Shown piece after piece: positions 18,608-26,777 of a stretch of 64,000 bases of DNA; position 1 is the first letter of the stretch, and each line of letters opens with the position of its first letter. The DNA is from JANMCE01 sp963791625 (GTDB taxonomy: Bacteria > Actinomycetota > Acidimicrobiia > Acidimicrobiales > Ilumatobacteraceae). The stretch is taken from the NCBI GenBank assembly GCA_963791625.1, contig CAWBTA010000006.1:1736001-1800000 (forward strand), in the 5' to 3' direction. A program made the position numbers and the translations under genes. Under the pieces are notes generated by a model. That model worked only from the letters and a program-made list of their open reading frames with translations. It ran no database searches and had not been told where the DNA came from.

Positions 18608-19969
18608 ATGGTGCTGGCCGAGCCCCTGTGGCAGCCAACGGAGCGCACGGCGGCGCGCCCCTCACTAGGGACGGATCTTTCGGTTGACGTAGCCATTGTC
18701 GGGGCTGGCTTTACGGGACTGTGGACCGCCTACTACCTGAGGCAACGAAATCCAGACTGCCGCATTGCGATTGTGGAGAAGGAGGTGGCGGGCTTCGGTG
18801 CATCGGGTCGAAACGGCGGTTGGTGCTCGGCATTGCTTCCGATGAGTTTGGAACGCATGACGCAGACACACGGCCGCGCCGGCGCGGTTGCGTTGCAGCG
18901 CGAAATGTTCGCCACGGTCGACGAGGTCGCACAGGTCGCGCTGACCCACGGCCTCGACGCCGACATCGCCAAGGGCGGATGGATCGAGCTGGCCCGCAAC
19001 GGTCGCCAACTCGACCGTATTCGCGCGGACCTGGCCGAGTTTCATTCGTTCGGATTCGACGACGATGATCACCGTGAACTCTCCCGAAGCGAGGCGTTCG
19101 AAATGTGTGGAGCCACCGACGTCGTGGGCGCGATCTACACGCCCCACTGCGCGGCCATCCATCCGGGCAAGCTGGTCCGCGGACTGGCTGCCGTCGTGCA
19201 AGCAAGCGGTGTCGCAATCTACGAAAACACCACTGCGCTTGAGGTAGTCCCCGGCCACGTGCGAACGGCTACGGGCGATGTACGGGCCGACGTTGTGGTT
19301 CGAGCTACCGAGGGATACACGGCACGGCTTCCGGGGTATCGCCGGGCGATTGCTCCCGTCTACTCGCTCATGATTGCGACCGAGCCGTTGGGCGACGAGG
19401 TGTGGGATGAGATCGGTCTGGCCGGTCGACCGACATTCAACGACGCTCGCCATCTGGTCATCTACGGTCAGCGCACCGCCGATGGCCGCCTCGCGTTCGG
19501 CGGGCGAGGTGCGCCGTACCACTGGGCGTCGTCGATCCGGCCAGTGTTCGAGCAACACCGTCCCACCCACGACGGGCTGCACCAGATCCTGCTCGACCTC
19601 TTTCCAGCTCTCGGGAACGCTGCGATCACCCACGAGTGGGGTGGAGCGCTCGGCATCCCGCGCGACTGGTACGCGTCGGTCGGTCTTGACCGAGCAACCG
19701 GTATGGCCTGGGCCGGCGGTTACGTGGGCGACGGCGTGGGCGCCACCAACCTCGCCGGGCGAACGCTGGCCGATCTCATCACCGATACCGCCAGCGATCT
19801 GACTCGCCTTCCGTGGGTCAACCACGCCTCACCCAAGTGGGAGCCTGAACCGTTCCGCTGGCTCGGCATCAACGCCGCCGCCCGTCTTCCCGGCCACATC
19901 GATCGCAGGGAGTCTGCCGGCAAGCCCGCCCGCCTCGCCAACCGCCTCTTCCAAAAACTCGTCGGCTAG
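18608..19969 (+). CDS. FAD-dependent amine/amino-acid oxidoreductase (DAO family)
   Basis: 453-residue flavoprotein with an N-terminal ADP-binding motif (VAIVGAGFTGLWTA) and the GASGRNGGW motif typical of the DAO branch that includes gamma-glutamylputrescine oxidase (PuuB/OrdL) and glycine or sarcosine oxidases. It oxidises a C-N bond and releases an aldehyde or keto acid. Substrate not determinable; it is separate from the sarcosine cluster. The start ATG follows GGGGG almost directly; the adjacent GTG is an alternative. Confidence 0.85.
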   Translation: MVLAEPLWQPTERTAARPSLGTDLSVDVAIVGAGFTGLWTAYYLRQRNPDCRIAIVEKEVAGFGASGRNGGWCSALLPMSLERMTQTHGRAGAVALQREMFATVDEVAQVALTHGLDADIAKGGWIELARNGRQLDRIRADLAEFHSFGFDDDDHRELSRSEAFEMCGATDVVGAIYTPHCAAIHPGKLVRGLAAVVQASGVAIYENTTALEVVPGHVRTATGDVRADVVVRATEGYTARLPGYRRAIAPVYSLMIATEPLGDEVWDEIGLAGRPTFNDARHLVIYGQRTADGRLAFGGRGAPYHWASSIRPVFEQHRPTHDGLHQILLDLFPALGNAAITHEWGGALGIPRDWYASVGLDRATGMAWAGGYVGDGVGATNLAGRTLADLITDTASDLTRLPWVNHASPKWEPEPFRWLGINAAARLPGHIDRRESAGKPARLANRLFQKLVG

Positions 19970-19995
19970 GAGAAGCGCAGCGTGAAGCTCTCAGC

Positions 19996-20046
19996 ATTGA
20001 CCGAGCGAAGCGAGACCGAGAGTAGGGAGCGGTAGCGAGCAAACGA
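19996..20046 (+). repeat. Dispersed ~50-bp repeat, copy B (intergenic)
   Basis: Same element as at 14902 and 26715, with the shared core GGAGCGGTAGCGAGC. It lies between the convergent amine oxidase and M1 peptidase genes. Confidence 0.8.
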
Positions 20047-20052
20047 GGCATG

Positions 20053-21579
20053 TTATGGGAACTTGGGGAGGTCGCTTCCGTCGAGCCATTGGGTAAGGAA
20101 GGGATCCATATCGCGTTTGGCGATTTCTGTTGCAACTGCAACGAAATCTGCGGTGCCGGCCGACTTGTAGCGGTAGCGGGTGAACCATGTTTGCAGGATG
20201 TTGAAGAACTGGTCGTCGCCTACCTCACGTCGCAGGGCGTGGAGCACGATCGCGCCGCCGTTGTAGACCTGCCGACCGAAGAGGTACTCGGGTTTCGGAT
20301 TGCCGGTGGAACCACGCACGCGACGATCCTGCGCCGCCGATCGCCGGTTTTCCTCGGCCAACTGCTCGAGCCCGGCCGGATTGTCCCGGAATGACCACAG
20401 CCAGTCGGCGTAGGTGGCGAAGCTCTCATTGAGCCACACGTCGTTCCAGCGAATGGGTGACACCGCGTCGCCGAACCACTGGTGCGCCAACTCGTGGGCC
20501 AGGAAGGCCTCATCGTCACCACGCACCCCATGCATGTCGGCTGCGGAGAACATCGAGATGGTTTGCGTTTCCATCGCGAGGTTGCGGACCGAGTCGGTGA
20601 AGAGCAGCCCGTAGCTTTCGAACGGATACGGGCCGAAGCGCTGGCTGAAGAAGTCGATCATGGTCTCGGTAACCGGCAGGTACTCCCCCTCGTTCGACCA
20701 AAAGGTCGGCTCCACGGAACGGAGTGGGAGCCCCGATGCCGAAGTCTTCTCCACAATTCGAAACTGGCCGACGGCAACGAGCGCCAGGTAGGTGGCCATT
20801 GGCTCGTTGGCCTGATACGAGAACGTTCGTCGGCCATCGCCCTCGGTGGTGCCGGTGAGCTTGCCGTTTGCCACTGCTGTGAGTGGTGTCGGCACGTCGA
20901 TGTGAAAGTCGTACGTAGCCTTGTCACTCGGATGGTCGTTGGACGGGAACCAATAGTGTGCTCCACCCGGTTCGGCCAATGTGTAGGCACCGCCGCTGGT
21001 GCGCAACCAGCCGAGCGGACGGCCCACCGTGTCCTTTCCCTGCTCGGGCTTTCCGCTGTAGTCGATGGTCACCTGGAACGGTCCGGGTGCGATAACCGAA
21101 GCGGGCACGATCGCCAGGTCGTCAAGAGCACGACTGAACGTTGCCGGCAGCCCGTTAACGTTGAGCGTGTCGATCGAGAAGCCGGTGAAGTCGAGATGAA
21201 ACGAGGCCAGTGGCTCGACAGCGGTGATGTCGAGAGTCGCGGTGCCCGTGAGGATTCCATCGGTCGGCTGCCAAGCGAGGGCGAGATCAACATGGGTTAC
21301 GTCGATGCCAGCGTTTCCCAAATCGGGGTAGTAAGCGTCGCCCAGCGTGGCCGCGGCGTTCTCGCCAACCAGCACGGTCGTGGAGGTCGTGGACGCAGGA
21401 GCCGATGTCGGCGCCACTGTCGGTGTAACCGTGGTGACCGCTGTGACTGCCGAGGACGACGACGCCAGCGTGGTAGCGACCGCGACGGTGGCCGCTGCCG
21501 TCGTGTCAGGTGGAGCAGAGGCCGTTGATGACGAGCAACCCGCGAGCAGCAGTACGACAACAAACGCCCGGCGGCTCAC
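20053..21579 (-). CDS. Secreted M1-family zinc metallopeptidase (lipoprotein)
   Basis: 508-residue gluzincin aminopeptidase. Lipobox LLAGC (Cys15) and a long Thr/Ala/Ser-rich linker (about 20-75), then an N-terminal beta domain, the substrate motif AMETQT (equivalent to GAMEN) and the zinc site HELAHQWFGD followed by NESFATY. It lacks the C-terminal ERAP-like domain, as in other short bacterial M1 enzymes. Likely trims peptides outside the cell. Translationally coupled (4-bp overlap) to the flavodoxin gene upstream. Confidence 0.9.
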   Translation of the reverse strand: MSRRAFVVVLLLAGCSSSTASAPPDTTAAATVAVATTLASSSSAVTAVTTVTPTVAPTSAPASTTSTTVLVGENAAATLGDAYYPDLGNAGIDVTHVDLALAWQPTDGILTGTATLDITAVEPLASFHLDFTGFSIDTLNVNGLPATFSRALDDLAIVPASVIAPGPFQVTIDYSGKPEQGKDTVGRPLGWLRTSGGAYTLAEPGGAHYWFPSNDHPSDKATYDFHIDVPTPLTAVANGKLTGTTEGDGRRTFSYQANEPMATYLALVAVGQFRIVEKTSASGLPLRSVEPTFWSNEGEYLPVTETMIDFFSQRFGPYPFESYGLLFTDSVRNLAMETQTISMFSAADMHGVRGDDEAFLAHELAHQWFGDAVSPIRWNDVWLNESFATYADWLWSFRDNPAGLEQLAEENRRSAAQDRRVRGSTGNPKPEYLFGRQVYNGGAIVLHALRREVGDDQFFNILQTWFTRYRYKSAGTADFVAVATEIAKRDMDPFLTQWLDGSDLPKFP

Positions 21580-21998
21580 ACGAGAACAGCCGCGAGCGCG
21601 CCTTCGACGATGTCGATGGCGCCCTGGGTCAAGTCGTCCCGTCGGACCGCCATGCCGCCGATAACTTCCGCGCCGCGGTGCTCAAGGATACGAGTCAACT
21701 TGTCAACGACGTGGCCGGGGTGAAGCGCGAAGGTGCAGAACGCAATGGTCTTCTTGCCAGCCAGCGTCGGCATGACTTTCAGGCGACCCGAGCGTCCCGG
21801 CTTTTGCCCGACCAGAAACAGGCCGTCGGTCCAGCTGCCGACGAACACCAGGTCGGCCTCGGACACGGCCTGCAGGTCGATGTTCGTGATCGAGCTGACC
21901 GACGTTTCAATCCCCCGGCTTCGCAACTCATCACCGATCTTGCCAGCCAGGGCTCGGGTGTTTCCGGTCATGCTCTCGTAAATCACGGCGGCCTTCAT
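21576..21998 (-). CDS. Flavodoxin-like protein
   Basis: About 140 residues with the FMN phosphate loop SMTGNTR, an FMN-contacting loop near VGSWTDG, and a C-terminal helix. Cytoplasmic electron carrier or flavodoxin-domain protein. The internal ATG at 21998 (MKAAVIYES) fits the family N terminus better than the ATG 6 codons upstream. Overlaps the peptidase gene by 4 bp, an unexpected partner functionally. Confidence 0.8.
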   Translation of the reverse strand: MKAAVIYESMTGNTRALAGKIGDELRSRGIETSVSSITNIDLQAVSEADLVFVGSWTDGLFLVGQKPGRSGRLKVMPTLAGKKTIAFCTFALHPGHVVDKLTRILEHRGAEVIGGMAVRRDDLTQGAIDIVEGALAAVLV

Positions 21999-22059
21999 CG
22001 CAGAAGTTTCGCACAACTCTGCTACTCGCTCCTTCCGCCTTCGCGCACACCGCCAATTT

Positions 22060-22122
22060 CATTCGCGCATGAGAACAAAAGTGGCCGCGCCCAGAACCCC
22101 AACTGGTGTTTATGCGCGAATG
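22060..22122. repeat. Inverted-repeat element (CATTCGCGC arms), copy 1
   Basis: Perfect 11-bp arms CATTCGCGCAT and ATGCGCGAATG separated by 41 nt, in the gap between the flavodoxin start and the selD stop. A second element with the same arm core lies at 45864-45935. Confidence 0.65.
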
Positions 22123-22142
22123 CGACGGGGCCAACGCGCGGG

Positions 22143-23179
22143 TCAGCGAACAGCGATGTGGCCGGGATCGCCGCGAACAACGTGGCCGACGACGGCTGCG
22201 CCGGGCAGATCGACGGTGGTGCCGGCGGCAACGCACAGCAGTAGACCGCCAGACGTTTGCGGGTCGCCCAGCAGCGTTCGTTGCGCCTCGGTTGCGCCGT
22301 GTAACGAGGTGCCGACGAAGTCGAGATTCCGGCCGGTGCCTCCGGGGGCCATGTGGGCCGCAATCAATTCGTGGACGCCCGGCAGCACCGGCAGTGCCTC
22401 GAAATCGATGGTGGCCGCGACGCCGCTGCCCTTCAACAATTTGTGGAGATGACCAGCCAGGCCGAACCCGGTTATGTCAGTGGCACAGCGAACGCCGGCG
22501 ACTCGAGCCGCGTCTGACGCATCTCGGTTCAACATGGTCATGCTTGCGACGGCGGCTTCGTACGACGCCGAAAAGGGCCCGCCGGGTGCGATCTGGGCGG
22601 GGTCGAGTCGCTTGACCGCCGTGGCGATCAGTCCGGTGCCGAGGGCCTTGGTGAGCACCAACGTGTCGCCGACCTTGGCCCCGACGTTGGTCATCAGGTG
22701 CGCTTCCTCAACCTCGCCCAAGAACACTTGCCCGAACAACGGCTCAGCTCCGTCAATCGAGTGACCGCCGACAACTGGCCATCCGCCGAGGCTTGAGCGA
22801 TGTCGGCCGCGCCTTCCATCACCTCGGCGAGAAGTGACATCGGCAGTTCGTCCTTGGGCCAGGCAACGACATTGAGTGCGAACAACGGCGTGCCGCCCAT
22901 GGCATAGACATCACTCGCCGAATTCGCCGCGGCAATGCGTCCCCAGGTGCGGGCGTCGTCCACGACTGGAGTGAAGAAATCGACGGTGGCAATCAGGGCG
23001 CGCCCGTTCGGACGACGCCACACGGCGGCATCGTCTCCGTTGGCCAGGCCGACCAGAAGGTCGGGGTGGCCCATCGGTTCGAAGGGGCGCAGCACCTGCG
23101 CCAGGTCACTGGGACCGAGCTTGCAGCCTCAACCGGCACCGTGGCTGTAGCGGGTGAGCCGAATCTGTTCTGTCGTCAT
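22143..23179 (-). CDS. selD: Selenide, water dikinase SelD, itself a selenoprotein (frame break near 22780)
   Basis: Makes selenophosphate from selenide and ATP for selenocysteine and selenouridine synthesis. From the ATG at 23179 the frame reads RYSHGAG, TGA, GCKLGP. The TGA (23129-23131) sits exactly where SelD has its catalytic Cys/Sec in GxGCK, so it should encode selenocysteine 17. Downstream are NGDDAAV, the metal-binding Asp cluster, TVDFFTP, NSASDVYAMGG and, in another frame, VVGGHSID, TDITGFGLAGH and GDPQTSGGLL. The frame changes near 22780: the span is 3n+2, and adding 4 bases restores the normal spacing of the GGH motif. So the gene is either disrupted or carries a sequence error. 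SelA, SelB and tRNA-Sec are not in this window. Confidence 0.85.
23104..23131 (-). promoter_or_regulatory. Selenocysteine UGA and candidate bacterial SECIS hairpin
   Basis: UGA at 23131-23129. 12 nt downstream is a hairpin GGTC-CCAGT-GACC (23116-23104), possibly extended by outer CTGC/GCAG pairing. Bacterial SECIS elements are short coding-region hairpins a few tens of nt after the UGA that bind SelB, so position and size fit. By-eye folding only. Confidence 0.6.
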
Positions 23180-23219
23180 GGAGGATCAGGGTAACCCGAG
23201 CCTTTGCTACGGTGCCGAC

Positions 23220-23747
23220 ATGCAAGCAATCGTTGATCAAGTCACCCGCCTCGCCAACGCTTTTGACGCCCGCGTCCAGGCCACCCCCGCCGGTGCATGG
23301 GGTAACCAGTCCCCGTGCGAGGAATGGACCGCTCGGGATGTTGTGGCCCACATGTCCGACAACTTCAATCGCATAGCCGGTCACGACGAGCCGGTCAGCG
23401 GCGACCACGACATCGTCGACGCATGGAACCAGGCCAAGGCCCGACTCGAGCAGCGTATGACCGGTGATCTTTCGGTCGAGGTCCCCGGACCGATGGGGCC
23501 AATGACGATGGCCCAGATGCTTGGGCGCTTCATCTCCACCGACATCCTTGTCCACACCTTCGACCTGGCACGAGCCACCGGGGGCGATGAGATGCTCGAC
23601 CAGCAGGCCGTCAGCATGGCCTACAGCGGTCTGAAGCCGATGGGCGACGCCATCCGCCGCCCCGGTGCCTTCGGTGCTGCCACGCCGTGCCCGGACGATG
23701 CACCGGAGCAGACCCAGTTCCTCTGCCACCTCGGCCGACCCATCTGA
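23220..23747 (+). CDS. TIGR03086 / mycothiol-dependent maleylpyruvate-isomerase-like metal-binding protein
   Basis: About 175 residues of the DinB/YfiT-like four-helix family TIGR03086 that is abundant in actinobacteria. Recognisable features are PCEEWTARDVVAHM (the first metal-binding His region) and FISTDILVHTFDLARATG (second His region). Function unknown; relatives bind a metal and may use mycothiol. Starts at the internal ATG (MQAIVDQ), because the longer frame would overlap the divergent selD start. Confidence 0.75.
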   Translation: MQAIVDQVTRLANAFDARVQATPAGAWGNQSPCEEWTARDVVAHMSDNFNRIAGHDEPVSGDHDIVDAWNQAKARLEQRMTGDLSVEVPGPMGPMTMAQMLGRFISTDILVHTFDLARATGGDEMLDQQAVSMAYSGLKPMGDAIRRPGAFGAATPCPDDAPEQTQFLCHLGRPI

Positions 23748-23794
23748 GCCATCCCGACTCTGCCGAGCGGGGTCCATGGTGATTGGATAGCGGC

Positions 23795-24553
23795 GTGTTT
23801 TTGTACGGCGTCATCAACGTCTCCCCCGACTCACTCAACACCGACTCCATCGCCACCGATGTGCCGATGGCGTTGGCGCGCGCTTCCAAGCTTGTAGCCA
23901 ACGGCTGCCATGGCTTCGACATGGGCGCCCAGGGTTCCACTGATATCGCGTCGATCGTGCCTCCGGAAGAAGAATGGGATCGGGCCCATGAGATCATTCC
24001 CGCGCTCGCTGCGCTCGGCAAGCCGTTGTCGATCGACACCTGGAAACCGTGGGTGGCGCGCCAGGCGCTGGCGGCCGGGGCGACGGTACTGAACGCGGCA
24101 GACGGTCTGCAGGCCGCGGGCATGATGGAGGTGGCCGCGGAGTTCGGCTGCCCCGTGGTGCTGCCCTATCTCAACGGACCCGATCCGCGCTCGCTCAAGC
24201 ATGTCGATGGCGATCCCTTGGAAGCGATGATCGAATGGTTCGACATCAAACTGCGCCAGGCCGATGCGTTCGGTATCCGCAAGAACATGATCCTCGACCC
24301 CGGTACCGGCTTTGCGCCGCTGGCCTGGGAATGGGCGTCCCGCTATCACTTCCAGAAGCACGTCTACTCCGGCCTTGATCGCCTGCGCGTGTTCGACCTG
24401 CCGCTCTACATCGCGCTGCCGTGGAAGGTCACTGATCAGCACATGGAACTGTTGGAGATCGTCATCAAGCAGGAGGTCGACTACGGCCGCTGCCACTACC
24501 CGGAGACCGTGGTGGCCACTTCCGATCGCCTCGGCGTTCCCCGACACAAGTAG
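23795..24553 (+). CDS. Dihydropteroate-synthase-like pterin-binding protein
   Basis: About 252 residues, TIM barrel of the pterin-binding family. The FolP-like N terminus (YGVINVSPDSL), the mid motif PPEEEWDR and SIDTWKPWVA, and late DPGTGFAP match. However FolP's GGEST loop is altered (MGAQGSTD), and the RPGA and KxSR regions are not evident. The gene overlaps (1 bp) a small protein that also occurs beside the methyl-THF methyltransferase at 47 kb. I infer a role in pterin-bound methyl transfer, not folate synthesis. GTG at 23795 preferred; a TTG at 23783 is possible. First gene of a four-gene operon. Confidence 0.7.
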   Translation: MFLYGVINVSPDSLNTDSIATDVPMALARASKLVANGCHGFDMGAQGSTDIASIVPPEEEWDRAHEIIPALAALGKPLSIDTWKPWVARQALAAGATVLNAADGLQAAGMMEVAAEFGCPVVLPYLNGPDPRSLKHVDGDPLEAMIEWFDIKLRQADAFGIRKNMILDPGTGFAPLAWEWASRYHFQKHVYSGLDRLRVFDLPLYIALPWKVTDQHMELLEIVIKQEVDYGRCHYPETVVATSDRLGVPRHK

Positions 24554-24868
24554 TGGCCAAGCTCGTCACCATCTACTGGCGCGACATTCCCAGCGCAGGT
24601 CAATGCTCAGCAGGGCCGGACCAAACATCAGCTGTTGTTGTCCGCCCGTTTTCAGCGAGCGACACAGCGCGCCGCGGTGGTGTCACGCCAGAAGAATGCC
24701 CACGATTTTGTGAAGCACTGGAGACGGACCGATCGACCGTGCGGCGAAGATCTGGAAGCCGAGGCTGCCGCAGAGGCTGCTCGTATTGAAGCCGCATACC
24801 CACCGGAACGGTTGGTGGCATTGGTGGAAGCGGGCGGCGTCGAGCCGACATCGCAGGACGCCTCGTAG
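24553..24868 (+). CDS. Small 'virulence factor'-family protein, copy 1 (one-base insertion near 24592)
   Basis: GTG overlaps the stop of the preceding gene. The first 13 codons read MAKLVTIYWRDIP. One extra base after CCC then throws the frame, which resumes in the next frame as AQVNAQQGR and continues through KHWRRTDRPCGEDLEAEAAAEA to 24868. Repaired, it is 104 residues and aligns end to end with the copies at 25490 and 46843. The family is annotated in databases as 'virulence factor' (PF13769-like), a name without functional support here. Probably either a recent frameshift or a sequence error. Confidence 0.75.
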
Positions 24869-24881
24869 ACTGATTGGCGTC

Positions 24882-25490
24882 ATGAACGCGCCGATGCAAC
24901 GAACGCTCATCATTGCGTGCGGCGCGCTCGCCCGGGAGCTTCGAGTGGTGCTGGCGCCATTCGGTTCCGCAGTCGAGGTGGAGTATCTGCCGTCGTCGTT
25001 CCACAATCGGCCCGAGCAGATCGCACCGGCCGTTGAGGCGGTGTTGGCAGCCCGGTCGGCGGACTTTGACCACGTGGCCATCGCGTACGCCGACTGCGGA
25101 ACCGGTGGTCACCTTGATGCCGTGCTGGATCGCCACGGCGTGCAACGTCTGGCGGGTGCTCACTGCTATGAGTTCTTCGCCGGGTCTGCGCTTTTTGCGT
25201 CATTGCAGGATGCCGAACCGGGCACGTTCTACCTGACCGACTACCTCGCTCGTCACTTCGAGCAGTTGGTGTTCGTCGGCCTGGGCCTCGATCGTCATCC
25301 ACACTTGCGCGACACGTACTTCGGCAACTACACGCGGCTGGTCTTATTCTCGCAGACGGATTCCGCCGAACTCATCGGGTTCGGTGAAGCTGCTGCGACC
25401 AGGATCGGACTGGCCTTCGAGCACCGTCACGTCGGCATGGAACCGTTCACCGCCGAGGTTCGTCGCCTCATCCCGCTACGGGTCGGCTAA
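24882..25490 (+). CDS. DUF1638 protein
   Basis: 202 residues of the uncharacterised DUF1638 family: start TLIIACGALARELR, the signature IAYADCGTGGHLD, and a conserved C-terminal half (VFVGLGLDRHPHLR). The conserved Cys residues (in IACGA, ADCGT, HCYEF) could bind a metal or corrinoid intermediate; this is inference. Start at the internal ATG 24882, which avoids antisense-like sequence. Stop overlaps the next start (TAATG). DUF1638 genes recur beside MttB/corrinoid methyltransferase genes, and this locus follows that pattern. Confidence 0.85.
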   Translation: MNAPMQRTLIIACGALARELRVVLAPFGSAVEVEYLPSSFHNRPEQIAPAVEAVLAARSADFDHVAIAYADCGTGGHLDAVLDRHGVQRLAGAHCYEFFAGSALFASLQDAEPGTFYLTDYLARHFEQLVFVGLGLDRHPHLRDTYFGNYTRLVLFSQTDSAELIGFGEAAATRIGLAFEHRHVGMEPFTAEVRRLIPLRVG

Positions 25491-25786
25491 TGGCAAAGCT
25501 CGTCATCATCTACTGGCGAGACATCCCCGCGCAGGTCAATGCGCAGTCGGGGCGTTTGCGTGAAAAGGTCATCCTGCCGGGCCTCTTTCAGGAGGCGATC
25601 GACAAGTCCATCGTCGCGGCCGAATTGTTCACCTACCACGAGTCGGTGAAGCACTGGCGCCGTACCCACCGGCCGTGTGGCGACGATCTGGAAGCCGAGG
25701 CCGCGGCCGAAGCCGAGCGCGTCGTACTGGCCTACCCTGCCAAGCGACTTGATGAACTCGTGGCCAACTTCGGCTTCGAGGCCTGA
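25490..25786 (+). CDS. Small 'virulence factor'-family protein, copy 2
   Basis: 98 residues, intact. Conserved blocks: YWRDIPAQVNAQSGR near the N terminus and KHWRRTHRPCGDDLEAEAA near the middle, with an invariant Cys between them and the acidic helix. Soluble, no signal peptide. Translationally coupled to DUF1638 (TAATG). Same family as the products at 24553 and 46843. Last gene of the operon; a strong terminator follows directly. Function unknown; context says one-carbon/corrinoid metabolism. Confidence 0.85.
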   Translation: MAKLVIIYWRDIPAQVNAQSGRLREKVILPGLFQEAIDKSIVAAELFTYHESVKHWRRTHRPCGDDLEAEAAAEAERVVLAYPAKRLDELVANFGFEA

Positions 25787-25789
25787 CGC

Positions 25790-25836
25790 ACGTTGCGACA
25801 AAACCGATCGTGTGCCGAAGGGTTTTGTCGCAACGT
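25790..25836. terminator. Bidirectional terminator hairpin
   Basis: Perfect 16-bp inverted repeat, ACGTTGCGACAAAACC and its complement, around a 15-nt loop. The A-run/T-run inside the stem gives a U-rich end on either strand. It separates convergent genes (small protein at 25786 and VOC protein at 25841). Confidence 0.85.
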
Positions 25837-25840
25837 CAGC

Positions 25841-26620
25841 TCAGGCGTTGCCCTTCATGATCTTGAACGCGGCACCCGTGCTATCGAGCGCGGCGGCCAT
25901 GCGGCCGTACGGCGTATCCTCGGCAGGCTGCGTGACGGTGCCGCCGAGCTTGACGACCTTCTCCAGGCTGGCATCCACATCGTCGGAGCCGAAGTAGACG
26001 ACCCAGTGGTTCGGCACGCCTTCAGGTAGCCACGTGGTGGCGTCACCAACTCCTGCGCACCAGTCATTGCCCGTGCCGTCTTTGACCGTGGTGTAGCGCA
26101 TCTCGGGTGTGTCCATCACCATCTCGGTCTGCCAGTGATGGACGTCTTTGTAGAACTGGATGGCCTTGTCGTACTCACGCGTCGCCAGCTCGAACCAGCA
26201 CGGCGCGCCTGGCTGGGTGAGCGCTTGGAAACCACGGTGCGTGCCCTGCTGCCAGGCGCCGATACCTGCGCCGGATGGATCCATCGTGACGAGCATCTTG
26301 CCCAGGTCCATCACGTCCATGGCCGGGAACAGCACGGTGCCGCCGTGAGCGGTGGTTGCGGCCTCGGTGGCCTTGATGTCGTTGCTCTTCAGGTATACGG
26401 ACCACATATCGGGCATGCCAGAGTCGGGCTGATTGATCATGCCCCCGCCGACCATCTTGTCGTTGCTGGTGAAGTTGAAGTACCCGCCGAATTCGGGGCC
26501 CGGATCGATATGGCTCCAACCAAACAGCCCACCGTAAAAGGCGCGTGAGCGCTCGGGATCAGACGTCATCAAATCGCACCAAATCGGCGCGCCAACAGGG
26601 GCTTCATCGGGAAGCAACAT
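25841..26620 (-). CDS. Two-domain VOC (glyoxalase-like) protein
   Basis: 259 residues made of two vicinal-oxygen-chelate domains (about 1-125 and 135-255), each starting with the typical phrase (PIWCDLMTSDPERSRAFY; PCWFELATREYDKAIQFY). Resembles CFP32/hydroxylase-type VOC proteins of actinobacteria. The reaction is unknown; the fold can serve lyases, dioxygenases or antibiotic-binding proteins. Monocistronic by context. Confidence 0.85.
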   Translation of the reverse strand: MLLPDEAPVGAPIWCDLMTSDPERSRAFYGGLFGWSHIDPGPEFGGYFNFTSNDKMVGGGMINQPDSGMPDMWSVYLKSNDIKATEAATTAHGGTVLFPAMDVMDLGKMLVTMDPSGAGIGAWQQGTHRGFQALTQPGAPCWFELATREYDKAIQFYKDVHHWQTEMVMDTPEMRYTTVKDGTGNDWCAGVGDATTWLPEGVPNHWVVYFGSDDVDASLEKVVKLGGTVTQPAEDTPYGRMAAALDSTGAAFKIMKGNA

Positions 26621-26714
26621 GGCAGTCTCCTTCGGGGTAGGTACGACAGATTATCCACCGCCCGCGAAGTCGATTCAATGCACGCTAAGGGAGAAGCCAG
26701 ACGCGACTCGCACG

Positions 26715-26767
26715 ATTGCCGAGCAAAGCGAGAAGGAGCGCCAGGGAGCGGTAGCGACCCAGCGACG
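26715..26767 (+). repeat. Dispersed ~50-bp repeat, copy C (intergenic)
   Basis: ATTGCCGAGCAAAGCGAGA followed by GGAGCGCCA and GGGAGCGGTAGCGA; same element as at 14902 and 19996. It lies just past the stop codon of the homocysteine methyltransferase gene. Confidence 0.8.
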
Positions 26768-26777
26768 TTATTTACGG

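Noticed and set aside
23795..24553. Housekeeping dihydropteroate synthase (folP)
   Set aside because: Key FolP loops are altered and no folate gene is adjacent, while its neighbours are paralogues of corrinoid-operon proteins.
24585..24600. Programmed +1 frameshift at CCC-A in the small protein gene
   Set aside because: Neither paralogue uses one, and five other genes in the window show the same kind of single-base insertion, so error or mutation is simpler.
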